From contig DDTH01000007.1 in the NCBI GenBank assembly GCA_002344055.1, forward strand, positions 119,606 to 161,415: a stretch of DNA of 41,810 nt, given 5' to 3'. The notes under the pieces are model-generated. The model saw only the letters and a list, made by a program, of their open reading frames with translations, ran no database searches and was not told the DNA's origin. Positions 29,842 to 37,328 of the stretch are shown in pieces. Source of the stretch: Sphingomonadales bacterium UBA2369. Lineage in GTDB: Bacteria > Pseudomonadota > Alphaproteobacteria > Sphingomonadales > Sphingomonadaceae. Position numbers and translations under genes: made by a program. Position 1 is the first letter of the stretch; each line of letters starts with the position of its first letter.

Positions 29842-30167
29842 GAAACGCTCCTTAGGCTCGGAGGGAGCGTCGGCCCGATGGTCAAGCGCCTACCCTCTCG
29901 ATCAGGTGACGCCGTGGCAGGGAAGAACCCGACATGCGGGCGCAGGGGCTACCATCCTGCTACTCTATTCTCGGCCGGACCGACTTAGGAAAACCCAATC
30001 GGGTTGTCACGCGACCATCAGAAAAAATGCCTGAGACGGATCGAAAGCAGATGTTCCAGACACACCCAAGAACCTACTCACAAAAAACTTTCCTACTCGC
30101 CTCTCTTATGTTTCACCCTGCCAGATGGAACATAGCAGGAACTTCATCGCCCCCGAAGCGTCGACCG
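29842..30167. other. Intergenic stretch of reduced G+C upstream of the SMR gene
   Basis: A 326-base gap with no convincing gene. The line 30061-30120 is about 45% G+C, against roughly 65% for most of the window. A separated 8-base inverted pair ATGTTCCA (30051-30058) / TGGAACAT (30126-30133) is present. No guanidine riboswitch or other known motif was recognised ahead of the SMR gene. Confidence 0.55.
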
Positions 30168-30320
30168 ATGAGCGCGCTTGTTCCCCCGAACCCCACGCCG
30201 CCGGCGGCCGCCGACGACCGGCCCGAATTCGCCACGCGCGAGGAGGCGGCGGCCTTCTGGCAAGGCGTCAAACGCGGCATCCGCGATTCCGGGGAGAAGA
30301 CCCCCCGTGATTCCGTGTGA
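30168..30320 (+). CDS. Small hypothetical protein (50 residues)
   Basis: An open frame starting MSALVPPNPTPPAAADD, with a Pro/Ala-rich N terminus and an amphipathic helix (TREEAAAFWQGVKRGIRDSG). No family was recognised and the ribosome-binding site is not obvious. Its composition resembles real protein more than random frame, but evidence is thin. Confidence 0.4.
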   Translation: MSALVPPNPTPPAAADDRPEFATREEAAAFWQGVKRGIRDSGEKTPRDSV

Positions 30321-30388
30321 AAGTTGTGAACTTTCCGTCCTAGGCCTGCGATCGGGTGCCCGCCCCGCTCGGGCAAAGATTCCTCAGG

Positions 30389-30404
30389 TTGACGTTTACG
30401 TAAA
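30389..30404 (+). promoter_or_regulatory. Operator C (LiuR-like palindrome) for the hydratase/dehydrogenase gene
   Basis: TTGACGTTTACGTAAA, matching sites A and B; the flank CCTCAGG is shared with site B and the downstream AAAGC with site B as well. It lies 40 bases ahead of the start codon at 30444. Confidence 0.75.
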
Positions 30405-30443
30405 GCTGGGCCACTCGCCCAGGCCTGCAATCCGGAGTCGAAC

Positions 30444-32492
30444 ATGAGCCCGATCACCACCAGCCGCCACGGCGACGTCCTCGTCATCACCTCCAACAAC
30501 CCGCCCGTGAACGCCCTCGGCCACGCCGTCCGCGATGGGCTGGTGAAAGGCATCGAGGAAGCGAATGGCGACGACAGCGTCAAGGCGGTGGTGATCATCG
30601 GCGAGGGCCAGACCTTCTTTGCCGGCGCCGACATCAGCGAATTCGGCACGCCCAAATCGTTCGAATATCCGGCCCTGCCACAGGTCGTGGACATCATCGA
30701 GAATTGCACCAAGCCGGTGGTCGCCGCTATCCACGGCACCGCGCTCGGCGGTGGCCTCGAGGTCGCGCTCGCCAGCCACTATCGCGTCGCCGTGCCGTCC
30801 GCGAAGCTCGGCGTGCCCGAGGTCAAGCTCGGCCTCCTCCCCGGCGCGGGCGGAACGCAGCGGCTGCCCCGCGTCGCCGGTGTCGGCAAGGCGCTGGAAA
30901 TGGCCTCCACCGGCAATCCGATCGGCGCGCAGGAAGCCTATGATGTCGGCCTGGTCGATCGCCTGATCGAGGGCGACCTCCTCCCCCATGCCGTCGCCTT
31001 CGCCGAGGAAGTAAAGGACAATCGCCCCCTCGCCAAATCCTCCGAGCGCGACGAGAAGTTGGCCGAGGCGCGCGACAATCCCGGCCTCTTCGACGAATTC
31101 CGCAAGGCCAATGCCCGCAAGTTCCGCGGCTTCGACGCGCCCGAATATAACATCCGCTGCATCGAGGCCGCCGTCGCCAAGCCTTATGCCGAGGGTGTGC
31201 TGGCCGAGCGCCAGATGTTCATGGAGCTAATGAGCGGCACCCAGGCCAAGGCGCAGCAATATTTCTTCTTCTCCGAGCGCAAGGCCGCGAAGATCGATGG
31301 TGTTCCCGAGGGCACCGCGCCGCGCGAGATCAAGAAGGTCGGCGTCATCGGCGCCGGCACGATGGGCGGCGGCATTTCGATGAACTTCCTCTCCGCCGGC
31401 ATCCCCGTCACCATCGTCGAGATGCAGCAGGACGCGCTCGATCGCGGCACCGGCATCATGCTGAAGAATTACCAGGCCACCGCCGCCAAGGGCCGCATGA
31501 CCGAAGCGCAGGTCGGACAGGCGATGGGCCTCCTGACACCCACCCTCAAGCTCGAAGACCTCGCCGATTGCGATCTCGTGATCGAGGCGGTGTTCGAGAA
31601 TATGGACGTGAAGAAGGAGATTTTCGGCAAGCTGGACGGCATCTGCAAGCCGGGCGCGATCCTCGCTTCCAACACCTCCTATCTCGACATTGACGAGATC
31701 GCCGCCAGCACCTCCCGCCCGCAGGACGTCGTCGGCCTCCACTTCTTCTCGCCCGCCAACGTGATGAAGCTCCTTGAAGTCGTGCGCGGCGCGAAGACGG
31801 CGCCGGACGTTCTCGTCACCGCGATGCAACTCGCCAAGAAGATCAAGAAAGTCGCCGTCGTCGCGGGCGTCTGTTACGGCTTCATCGGCAACCGCATGCT
31901 GATCCCGCGCCAGATGGAGGCGATGAAGCTGCTGCTGGAGGGCGCGACCCCGGCGCAGATCGACAAGGTCCATGTCGATTTCGGCATGCCGATGGGCCCG
32001 TTCCAGATGTCCGACCTGGCCGGCGTCGACATTGGCTGGCACCGCGACCCGAACCGGATCGAAAATATCCGCGACGCGCTCTGTGCGGTCGACCGCTGGG
32101 GCCAGAAGAAGGGCGCCGGCTTCTACGATTATGACGAGAAGCGCCGTCCCTCCCCCTCCCCCGTCGTGCAGAACATCATCGAGGATTTCCGCGCGAAGGC
32201 CGGCGTGACCGCCCGCGAAGTGAGCGAGCAGGAAATCGTCGAGCGCACCCTCTACACGATGGTGAACGAAGGCGCCCTGATCCTCGAGGGCGGCTTCGCC
32301 CAGCGCGCGTCCGACATCGATGTCGTCTGGGTCTACGGCTATGGCTGGCCCGTCTATCGCGGCGGCCCGATGTTCTGGGCGGACACGGAAGGCCTGGCCA
32401 AGATCGTCGAGGGACTGGAACGCAACGGCTTCGAAGTCGCGCAGCTCCTCCGCGACAAGGCCACGGCGAAGGAGAAACTCAGCAAGGTCTAG
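30444..32492 (+). CDS. Bifunctional enoyl-CoA hydratase / 3-hydroxyacyl-CoA dehydrogenase
   Basis: A 682-residue FadB/FadJ-type enzyme that hydrates 2-enoyl-CoA and oxidises the 3-hydroxyacyl-CoA with NAD+. The N-terminal crotonase domain (1-190) has the oxyanion-hole region ALGGGLEVALASHYR and the second Glu in LGVPEVKLGLLPGAGGTQR. The dehydrogenase domain starts near residue 297 with VGVIGAGTMGGGISMNFL and includes LASNTSYLDIDEIA and the catalytic His in GLHFFSPANVMKLLEVV. The C-terminal helical domains (VCYGFIGNRML...) are complete. GGAG precedes the ATG. No thiolase follows, so the partner thiolase must be elsewhere. Operator C suggests co-regulation with the dehydrogenase genes. Confidence 0.94.
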   Translation: MSPITTSRHGDVLVITSNNPPVNALGHAVRDGLVKGIEEANGDDSVKAVVIIGEGQTFFAGADISEFGTPKSFEYPALPQVVDIIENCTKPVVAAIHGTALGGGLEVALASHYRVAVPSAKLGVPEVKLGLLPGAGGTQRLPRVAGVGKALEMASTGNPIGAQEAYDVGLVDRLIEGDLLPHAVAFAEEVKDNRPLAKSSERDEKLAEARDNPGLFDEFRKANARKFRGFDAPEYNIRCIEAAVAKPYAEGVLAERQMFMELMSGTQAKAQQYFFFSERKAAKIDGVPEGTAPREIKKVGVIGAGTMGGGISMNFLSAGIPVTIVEMQQDALDRGTGIMLKNYQATAAKGRMTEAQVGQAMGLLTPTLKLEDLADCDLVIEAVFENMDVKKEIFGKLDGICKPGAILASNTSYLDIDEIAASTSRPQDVVGLHFFSPANVMKLLEVVRGAKTAPDVLVTAMQLAKKIKKVAVVAGVCYGFIGNRMLIPRQMEAMKLLLEGATPAQIDKVHVDFGMPMGPFQMSDLAGVDIGWHRDPNRIENIRDALCAVDRWGQKKGAGFYDYDEKRRPSPSPVVQNIIEDFRAKAGVTAREVSEQEIVERTLYTMVNEGALILEGGFAQRASDIDVVWVYGYGWPVYRGGPMFWADTEGLAKIVEGLERNGFEVAQLLRDKATAKEKLSKV

Positions 32493-32920
32493 GAATGACC
32501 GACGGCGATCAGCGCGATGCCGAGGATCAGGAACAACGGACTGTAGAGCCGCGTGTCCCAGCGCGCCCAGCGCGTGGTGCGTAGCGTCTTGAAGAAGCCG
32601 ACATAGCGGTTCGGGACGAGTGCGCGGGCGATGAACACCGCGCCCGTCCCGATCAGGCCATAGTCGATCAGGGCTGCCGGGAAGCCGGTCCCCCACCGCA
32701 GCGCACGGGCAATCACGAGGAAGCCGAGCACCAGCAGGGCCAGCCCGATCCCGAACGCCGCGGGCCGCCAGAGCTTCAGCCTGTGGCTCATCACCGGCGT
32801 GCCGTCCGGCCGTTGCGGCAGCGAGATTCCGAATCCCCGCCGTCCCCCGAACGCCCAATGAAAATGAAAGCCCGCCGCGAAAGCGATGATGGCAAGGGCG
32901 ATGAGCGAGGCGACCGGCAT
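32489..32920 (-). CDS. DUF3995 family membrane protein
   Basis: A 143-residue protein with about four membrane helices. The DUF3995 pattern is clear: FHFHWAFGG near residue 18, then a helix pair, and VGFFKTLRTTRWARWDTRLY with SPLFLILG near the C terminus. Function is unknown. Its first 130 bases overlap the 3' end of the ECF sigma gene in another frame. Its stop codon overlaps that of the convergent hydratase gene. It is probably the last gene of a three-gene operon beginning at 33785. Confidence 0.85.
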   Translation of the reverse strand: MPVASLIALAIIAFAAGFHFHWAFGGRRGFGISLPQRPDGTPVMSHRLKLWRPAAFGIGLALLVLGFLVIARALRWGTGFPAALIDYGLIGTGAVFIARALVPNRYVGFFKTLRTTRWARWDTRLYSPLFLILGIALIAVGHS

Positions 32921-33495
32921 TCCGGCAGCTGTGCACGTGCCCGGAGCGGACGGCTGCCGGCAACCGCCTCCCGGAGCCGCACCAGCGCATAAGCCAGCCG
33001 CGACTTGACCGTGCCGAGCGGCAGTTCCAGCGCCTCGGCAATTTCGACCAAGGTCAGGCCCTCCCGATAGTGCAGCCGGGCGACGACGCCCGTGGCCGGG
33101 GGCAGGCGCTCCATCGCCTCTCCACAGTTGGCGAGGAAGTTCGTTGTCGCGGGCGCCTGCACGTCGAGAGCCTCCACGGGAATATTGTCATCGATCAACA
33201 ACCGCTCCCGCCCGCGCCGCTTCGCTGCCCGCACGGCTTCGCGGGTCACGATCCGATAGGCCCAGGCCCGGAACCAGCGCGGATCGTGCAGAGTGGTTAG
33301 CCGCCGGGCGATCAGCAGCAGGCTCGCCTGCATCACATCCAGGGCTTCATCTTCGTCGCCAAGGATCGTCCGGGCGTGGCGGAACAGGGCGTCCTGATGA
33401 TCGCGCAGCAGCCGGTCGAGCGCCCGCCGGTCGCCACTCTGGGCGAGCGCGACATTGAGCGCCAGTTCCGCTTGCGAAGGCCGTTCGGCGGTCAG
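32791..33495 (-). CDS. ECF-type RNA polymerase sigma factor with apparent CTG start
   Basis: A frame of 234 residues with the sigma-2 region (LLRDHQDALFRHARTILGDE...FRAWAYRIVTREAVRAAKR, about 29-93) and sigma-4 region (LPPATGVVARLHYREGLTLV...EIAEALELPLGTVKSRLAYA, about 131-170). No ATG, GTG or TTG lies before the sigma-2 region; the first fit is CTG at 33495, within a CTGA overlap with the stop of the upstream gene and 9 bases after GAGGGA. The only in-frame ATG (33336) falls inside sigma-2. After residue 180 comes a Ser/Arg/Pro-rich tail that overlaps the DUF3995 gene and looks unlike sigma factors. No classical anti-sigma gene is adjacent. Confidence 0.75.
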   Translation of the reverse strand: MTAERPSQAELALNVALAQSGDRRALDRLLRDHQDALFRHARTILGDEDEALDVMQASLLLIARRLTTLHDPRWFRAWAYRIVTREAVRAAKRRGRERLLIDDNIPVEALDVQAPATTNFLANCGEAMERLPPATGVVARLHYREGLTLVEIAEALELPLGTVKSRLAYALVRLREAVAGSRPLRARAQLPECRSPRSSPLPSSLSRRAFIFIGRSGDGGDSESRCRNGRTARR

Positions 33496-33785
33496 CGCCG
33501 TTCGTCCCTCTGCGCTTCCAGCACGGCCAGGATGCGGCCGGTGGAGCGCGTCACGTGACCGGCGAGGATGAAAAAGCCATTCGCCAGCATCAAATAGCTG
33601 AGGATGAAGATGACGAGCAGCATGACCTGCGTGCTGTCACCCCATTCCACGAGGAATGCGCAGGCCAGCAGCAGCGCCAGTTCCAGCACCGCAAAGATGG
33701 CGAAGCCGATCTTCACCTGCTTGTTCCCCGCCTCCATCTGGTCGAGCACGCCTTCCCGCGCTTCATCGAGCCTCGCCTGGTTCAT
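33492..33785 (-). CDS. Two-helix membrane protein in the sigma-factor operon
   Basis: A 97-residue protein with an amphipathic N-terminal helix (RLDEAREGVLDQMEAGNKQV), two membrane helices (about 25-45 and 53-75) and a charged C-terminal helix (RILAVLEAQRDERR). AAGGAG lies 7 bases before the ATG. No family was recognised with certainty. Its stop codon overlaps the putative CTG start of the sigma gene, implying translational coupling. Its topology, with both ends probably cytoplasmic, would allow it to act on the sigma factor, but this is only inference from position. Confidence 0.75.
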   Translation of the reverse strand: MNQARLDEAREGVLDQMEAGNKQVKIGFAIFAVLELALLLACAFLVEWGDSTQVMLLVIFILSYLMLANGFFILAGHVTRSTGRILAVLEAQRDERR

Positions 33786-33919
33786 GCCGTTTCTCCTTTC
33801 TGCCACTTTAGAGGCATAAGCAGTCGAAACGGTTCGGTCGCGCCGGCGAGATTTTTTCGGCGGGTGACAGGACGCGGCTGGCATGGCACCCGATGGGCCA
33901 GCGAATCCGGGGCAGGTCG

Positions 33920-35686
33920 ATGATGCGGAAATTGGGTTTGATGCTGTGTGGCGCGCTGGCGCTGGCCGGTTGCGCGACGACGGCGGATCGGAGTGCGAGC
34001 CGCGCGCCCGCGCCGGTCGAGGTCACCCTGATCGCGCTGAACGACTTCCACGGCAATCTGGAGGCGCCGCGCCGCGCGATCACCGCACCGGCCGATGCGA
34101 ATGGCCCCGAGGTTCAGGTCCCGGCCGGCGGCGCGGCCCATCTCGCCGCCGCCATCCAGGCGATCCGCGCCCGCAGCCCGAACAGCCTGACGGTCGCGGC
34201 GGGCGATCTGGTCGGCGCCTCGCCGCTCATCTCCTCGCTCTTCCTCGACGAGCCGACCATCCACGCGATGAATCTGATGGGCCTCGATTTCAACGCGGTC
34301 GGCAATCACGAATTCGACCGGGGCAGCGCGGAATTGCTCCGCCTCGACCGGGGCGGCTGCGAGCGGCTGGCGACCCGCGACCCGTGCGTGGTCGATCGCG
34401 AATTCGGCGGCGCCGACTTCGCCTTCCTCGCCGCCAACGTGCTGAATGCTGACCGCAACCCCCTACTGCCGGCCTACGGCATCCGCCGCTTCGGCACCGG
34501 CCGCAATCAGGTGGCGATCGGCGTGATCGGCATGACGCTGAAAGAAACGCCGACGTTGGTGACGCCGGAGGGCGTGGCCGGTCTGACCTTCGAGGATGAG
34601 GCGGAAACGGTGAACGCCCTTGTCCCCCGGCTCAAGGCGGAGGGCGCGGATGCGATCGTCCTGCTGATCCATCAGGGCCTGACCTTCGAAGGCCCGTACA
34701 GCGCCAAGACCTGCGACGGCGTCGACGGCGATCTGATGCAGATCCTCCGTCGCCTCTCGCCCGAAGTGGACATCGTCGTCTCCGGCCACACCCACCAGAC
34801 CTACAATTGCGACTTCTCGACCATCGATCCGGCGCGGCGCTTCCTCGTCACCAGCGCGGGTTCGGCGGGTACCTTGCTGACCGAGATCAAGCTCACCGTC
34901 GATCCGGCGCGCGGCGTCACCGCCCGCAGCGCCGACATGCATATCGTGCAGGGCGACGGCTATCGCGGCTCGCGCGGCCAGATCGAACCGACCGACCGCT
35001 TCCCGCGCTACACTCCCGAACCGCGCGTCGCCGCACTGGTCGAGCGCTATCGCGTCGCCGCCCAGCCGCTCGCCGAGCGCGTCGTCGGCAGCCTCGCCGG
35101 ACCGGCCGTGCGCCAGAGCACGCCCTCGGGCGAATCGGTGCTCGGCAACATGATCGCCGACGGACAATTGGCGGCGACCCGCGCAAACGGCGCCCAGATC
35201 GCCTTCGTCAACAATGGCGGCGTACGGGCCGATCTCGTCCCCGCCGCCAATGGCAATGTGACCTATGGCCAGATCTATGCGGTCCAGCCGTTCGGCAACG
35301 TCATCGCGCTGCGCAGCCTCACCGGCGCGCAGCTGAAGGCGGTGTTGGAGCAGCAATGGAATAGCGGCACCAACACGGTCGAGCGGCCGCAAATGCTGCA
35401 CCCGTCGGCGGGCTTCACTTATTCCTACGACCTCAGCCGCCCGGCCGGGCAGCGCGTGTTCGACATGCGGCTGAACGGCGCGCCTATCACCGACGAGACG
35501 GTGATTCGGATCGCCGCCCCGACCTTCCTGCTCTCCGGCGGCGACAATTTCACGGCCTGGGCCGCCGGCACCGATCCGCTCGGCGGGCCGATGGATGTGG
35601 ATGCGCTCGAAGCCTGGCTGCGAGCCAATCCCCGCCTCACCCCGCCCGCCACCGACCGCATCCGGAACCTGACACCCGCCCCATAG
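33920..35686 (+). CDS. Lipid-anchored 5'-nucleotidase / UshA-like metallophosphoesterase
   Basis: A 588-residue putative lipoprotein (lipobox LALAGC, Cys18). The N-terminal metallophosphoesterase domain shows NDFHGN (41-46), GDLVGA (from 95), GNHEFD (from 128), LIHQG and SGHTHQTYN, i.e. the two-metal active site. The C-terminal 5'-nucleotidase domain has FVNNGGVRADL, QPFGNVIALRSL and FLLSGGDNF, which form the nucleotide pocket. Relatives hydrolyse 5'-nucleotides, UDP-sugars, and in UshA/NadN also NAD. GGGGCAGG precedes two adjacent ATGs (33920 and 33923); either may be used. The TIR gene follows after 60 bases on the same strand. Confidence 0.9.
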   Translation: MMRKLGLMLCGALALAGCATTADRSASRAPAPVEVTLIALNDFHGNLEAPRRAITAPADANGPEVQVPAGGAAHLAAAIQAIRARSPNSLTVAAGDLVGASPLISSLFLDEPTIHAMNLMGLDFNAVGNHEFDRGSAELLRLDRGGCERLATRDPCVVDREFGGADFAFLAANVLNADRNPLLPAYGIRRFGTGRNQVAIGVIGMTLKETPTLVTPEGVAGLTFEDEAETVNALVPRLKAEGADAIVLLIHQGLTFEGPYSAKTCDGVDGDLMQILRRLSPEVDIVVSGHTHQTYNCDFSTIDPARRFLVTSAGSAGTLLTEIKLTVDPARGVTARSADMHIVQGDGYRGSRGQIEPTDRFPRYTPEPRVAALVERYRVAAQPLAERVVGSLAGPAVRQSTPSGESVLGNMIADGQLAATRANGAQIAFVNNGGVRADLVPAANGNVTYGQIYAVQPFGNVIALRSLTGAQLKAVLEQQWNSGTNTVERPQMLHPSAGFTYSYDLSRPAGQRVFDMRLNGAPITDETVIRIAAPTFLLSGGDNFTAWAAGTDPLGGPMDVDALEAWLRANPRLTPPATDRIRNLTPAP

Positions 35687-35746
35687 TCCTTTCGCTTCCC
35701 ATCCGGGCGACACCGCTCTAGGTTCCCGTGCCAAGCGGGGGACGGC

Positions 35747-37285
35747 GTGCCGGATATTTTCCTGTCCTATTCGAGCAAGGATCGCGAGGTTGCGGAGCGC
35801 ATCCAGGCCGGGCTCGCCGAGGAAGGCTATGACGTCTTCTGGGATCAGGCGACGCCGCCCGGGATCGATTGGGACACTTGGATCCGCAACCAGCTGAAAC
35901 AGGCGCGCTGCGTCATCGTTCTGTGGAGCCGGGACAGCGTCGCTTCTCCGAACGTCCGGCACGAAGCGATGATCGGGCGCGACACGGCAAAGCTGCTGCC
36001 CGTGCTGGTCGAAGAACTGACGCCCGACGATTTCCCGATGGGGCTGTTTTTCGTTCAGGCGCTGAACGTCGGGCGGACGAAGAAAAGCCTTACCGCCAGC
36101 TGGCCCAAGTTGCTGGAGGAAGTCCGGGCGCGGGTCGATGCCGAGCCGGCGCCGGCCGATCCCGCTGCGCCCGCAGAGGAAAAGCCTGCCCGCAAGCGCC
36201 GCGCCCGGCCCTTCTGGCGCCGTCCGGCGGTGTTGGGCGGCACCCTCGCTGTGCTGCTCGCGGTCGCGATCTGGCAGTTCCGGCCGCTGATGATCCTGTT
36301 CGACGCCAGCCGCCCGCCCGTCCCCGCCGGCTGGGTGGAAACGGCGCGGAATGGCGAGGCGCTGGCCCGCGCCCGGGTCGTGCGCAGCGCGGAGGAAGCG
36401 CTCACCAGCAATCGCCAGGCGGTCGGCACCTCCTGGGTATGGCTCGTCGCGCAATTGATCAGTTCGTCGCCCGAGGAGGCGCGCGGCATCGCGCCCTTGT
36501 TCTTCCGCTATCTCGCCGGGCTGGAAAATCCGGAATGCGGCTGTTTCTATACGGAGGATATTCCGCACACGGTCGGGAATGGCTGGGTGGTGATGGTCTA
36601 TGCCAAATATCGCCAGCCGGTCCCCGCCCCCTTGCTGCGGACCTTGCTCGCCGGCCAGTCTCCTGAAGGCTGGTGGCCGATCAGCTTCACCGCGACGCGC
36701 GACGCCAGTAATGCCGCGACTCACGCGACCGCGGTTCTGACCATCGCCCTGGTCGAGGCGCGCGACGCCGGGGTCGTCCCAGCGGAGCTGCGGCCGCAAG
36801 TCGATGCGGCGATCGCGCGGGCGGTGACCTGGCTCAATCGCGGCCCGGAAAATGGCGGCGAATGGTCCGATTATCCGAATAACGAGCGGCGCATCGAGAA
36901 TGTCTCCTTCGCCGCGATGGCGGCAGTGGCGAGCGCGGTGGGCGGCGAGCCGGACGGGCGCGCGGCCCGCGCCTTTCGCCGCGCCGTGACGGGACTGCCC
37001 GAAACCACCGACAGCTTCCCGTCGAATTCCTATGTCGAGCTGACCAACGGCACCCGCTTTATCGACCAGTATCGCCACCCCACCGCACCCTGGATCGGCG
37101 CCGCGGCGGTGATGACCTATTCCGGCGGCGGCATCATGGAACGGCGCACGCTGCGGCGCATCATCCGCGAATGGCTGCAGGACGATATTGGCGACGAGCG
37201 GCTGCTCCGGCAGGACTGGATGACCGGCGAACATCTCTTCACCCGCTCGCTGGCTTTGCCCTTGCTGGAGCGGGATCAGGATTAG
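35747..37285 (+). CDS. TIR domain - transmembrane helix - periplasmic alpha/alpha-toroid-like protein
   Basis: A 512-residue protein of receptor-like layout. Residues 1-130 are a TIR_2-type domain (DIFLSYSSKDREVAERI, GYDVFWD, and SPNVRHEAMIG with the putative NADase Glu73). A Pro/Ala linker and basic patch (RKRRARPFWRR) precede one membrane helix (about 161-178), so the N terminus should be cytoplasmic and residues 187-512 periplasmic. The latter part is alpha-helical with a QW-like motif GQSPEGWWP (303-311), a second NGGEWSDYP (369-377) and a CGC pair at 264-266, suggesting an alpha/alpha toroid as in terpene cyclase or prenyltransferase folds. The start is GTG, with GGGGGA upstream. A sensor coupled to TIR NAD cleavage is inferred. 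Confidence 0.82.
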   Translation: MPDIFLSYSSKDREVAERIQAGLAEEGYDVFWDQATPPGIDWDTWIRNQLKQARCVIVLWSRDSVASPNVRHEAMIGRDTAKLLPVLVEELTPDDFPMGLFFVQALNVGRTKKSLTASWPKLLEEVRARVDAEPAPADPAAPAEEKPARKRRARPFWRRPAVLGGTLAVLLAVAIWQFRPLMILFDASRPPVPAGWVETARNGEALARARVVRSAEEALTSNRQAVGTSWVWLVAQLISSSPEEARGIAPLFFRYLAGLENPECGCFYTEDIPHTVGNGWVVMVYAKYRQPVPAPLLRTLLAGQSPEGWWPISFTATRDASNAATHATAVLTIALVEARDAGVVPAELRPQVDAAIARAVTWLNRGPENGGEWSDYPNNERRIENVSFAAMAAVASAVGGEPDGRAARAFRRAVTGLPETTDSFPSNSYVELTNGTRFIDQYRHPTAPWIGAAAVMTYSGGGIMERRTLRRIIREWLQDDIGDERLLRQDWMTGEHLFTRSLALPLLERDQD

Positions 37286-37296
37286 CAGCGAGCCGT

Positions 37297-37322
37297 TCGG
37301 GGCGCCCCAACGGACGCCCCGA
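37297..37322. terminator. Possible bidirectional terminator hairpin
   Basis: TCGGGGCG and CGCCCCGA form a perfect 8-bp stem with a 10-base loop between the convergent stop codons at 37285 and 37329. Neither strand has a good T-tract after the stem, so efficiency is uncertain; position is the main argument. Confidence 0.45.
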
Positions 37323-37328
37323 GCAAAA

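Noticed and set aside
29842..29960. Guanidine-type riboswitch upstream of the SMR gene
   Set aside because: No ykkC-, mini-ykkC- or guanidine-III-like core was recognisable; only a short stem that may cover the ribosome-binding site.
34463..37234. 923-codon minus-strand open frame opposite the nucleotidase and TIR genes
   Set aside because: Antisense shadow of two well-supported genes; composition is His/Arg/Gly-rich, with no recognisable domain or ribosome-binding site.
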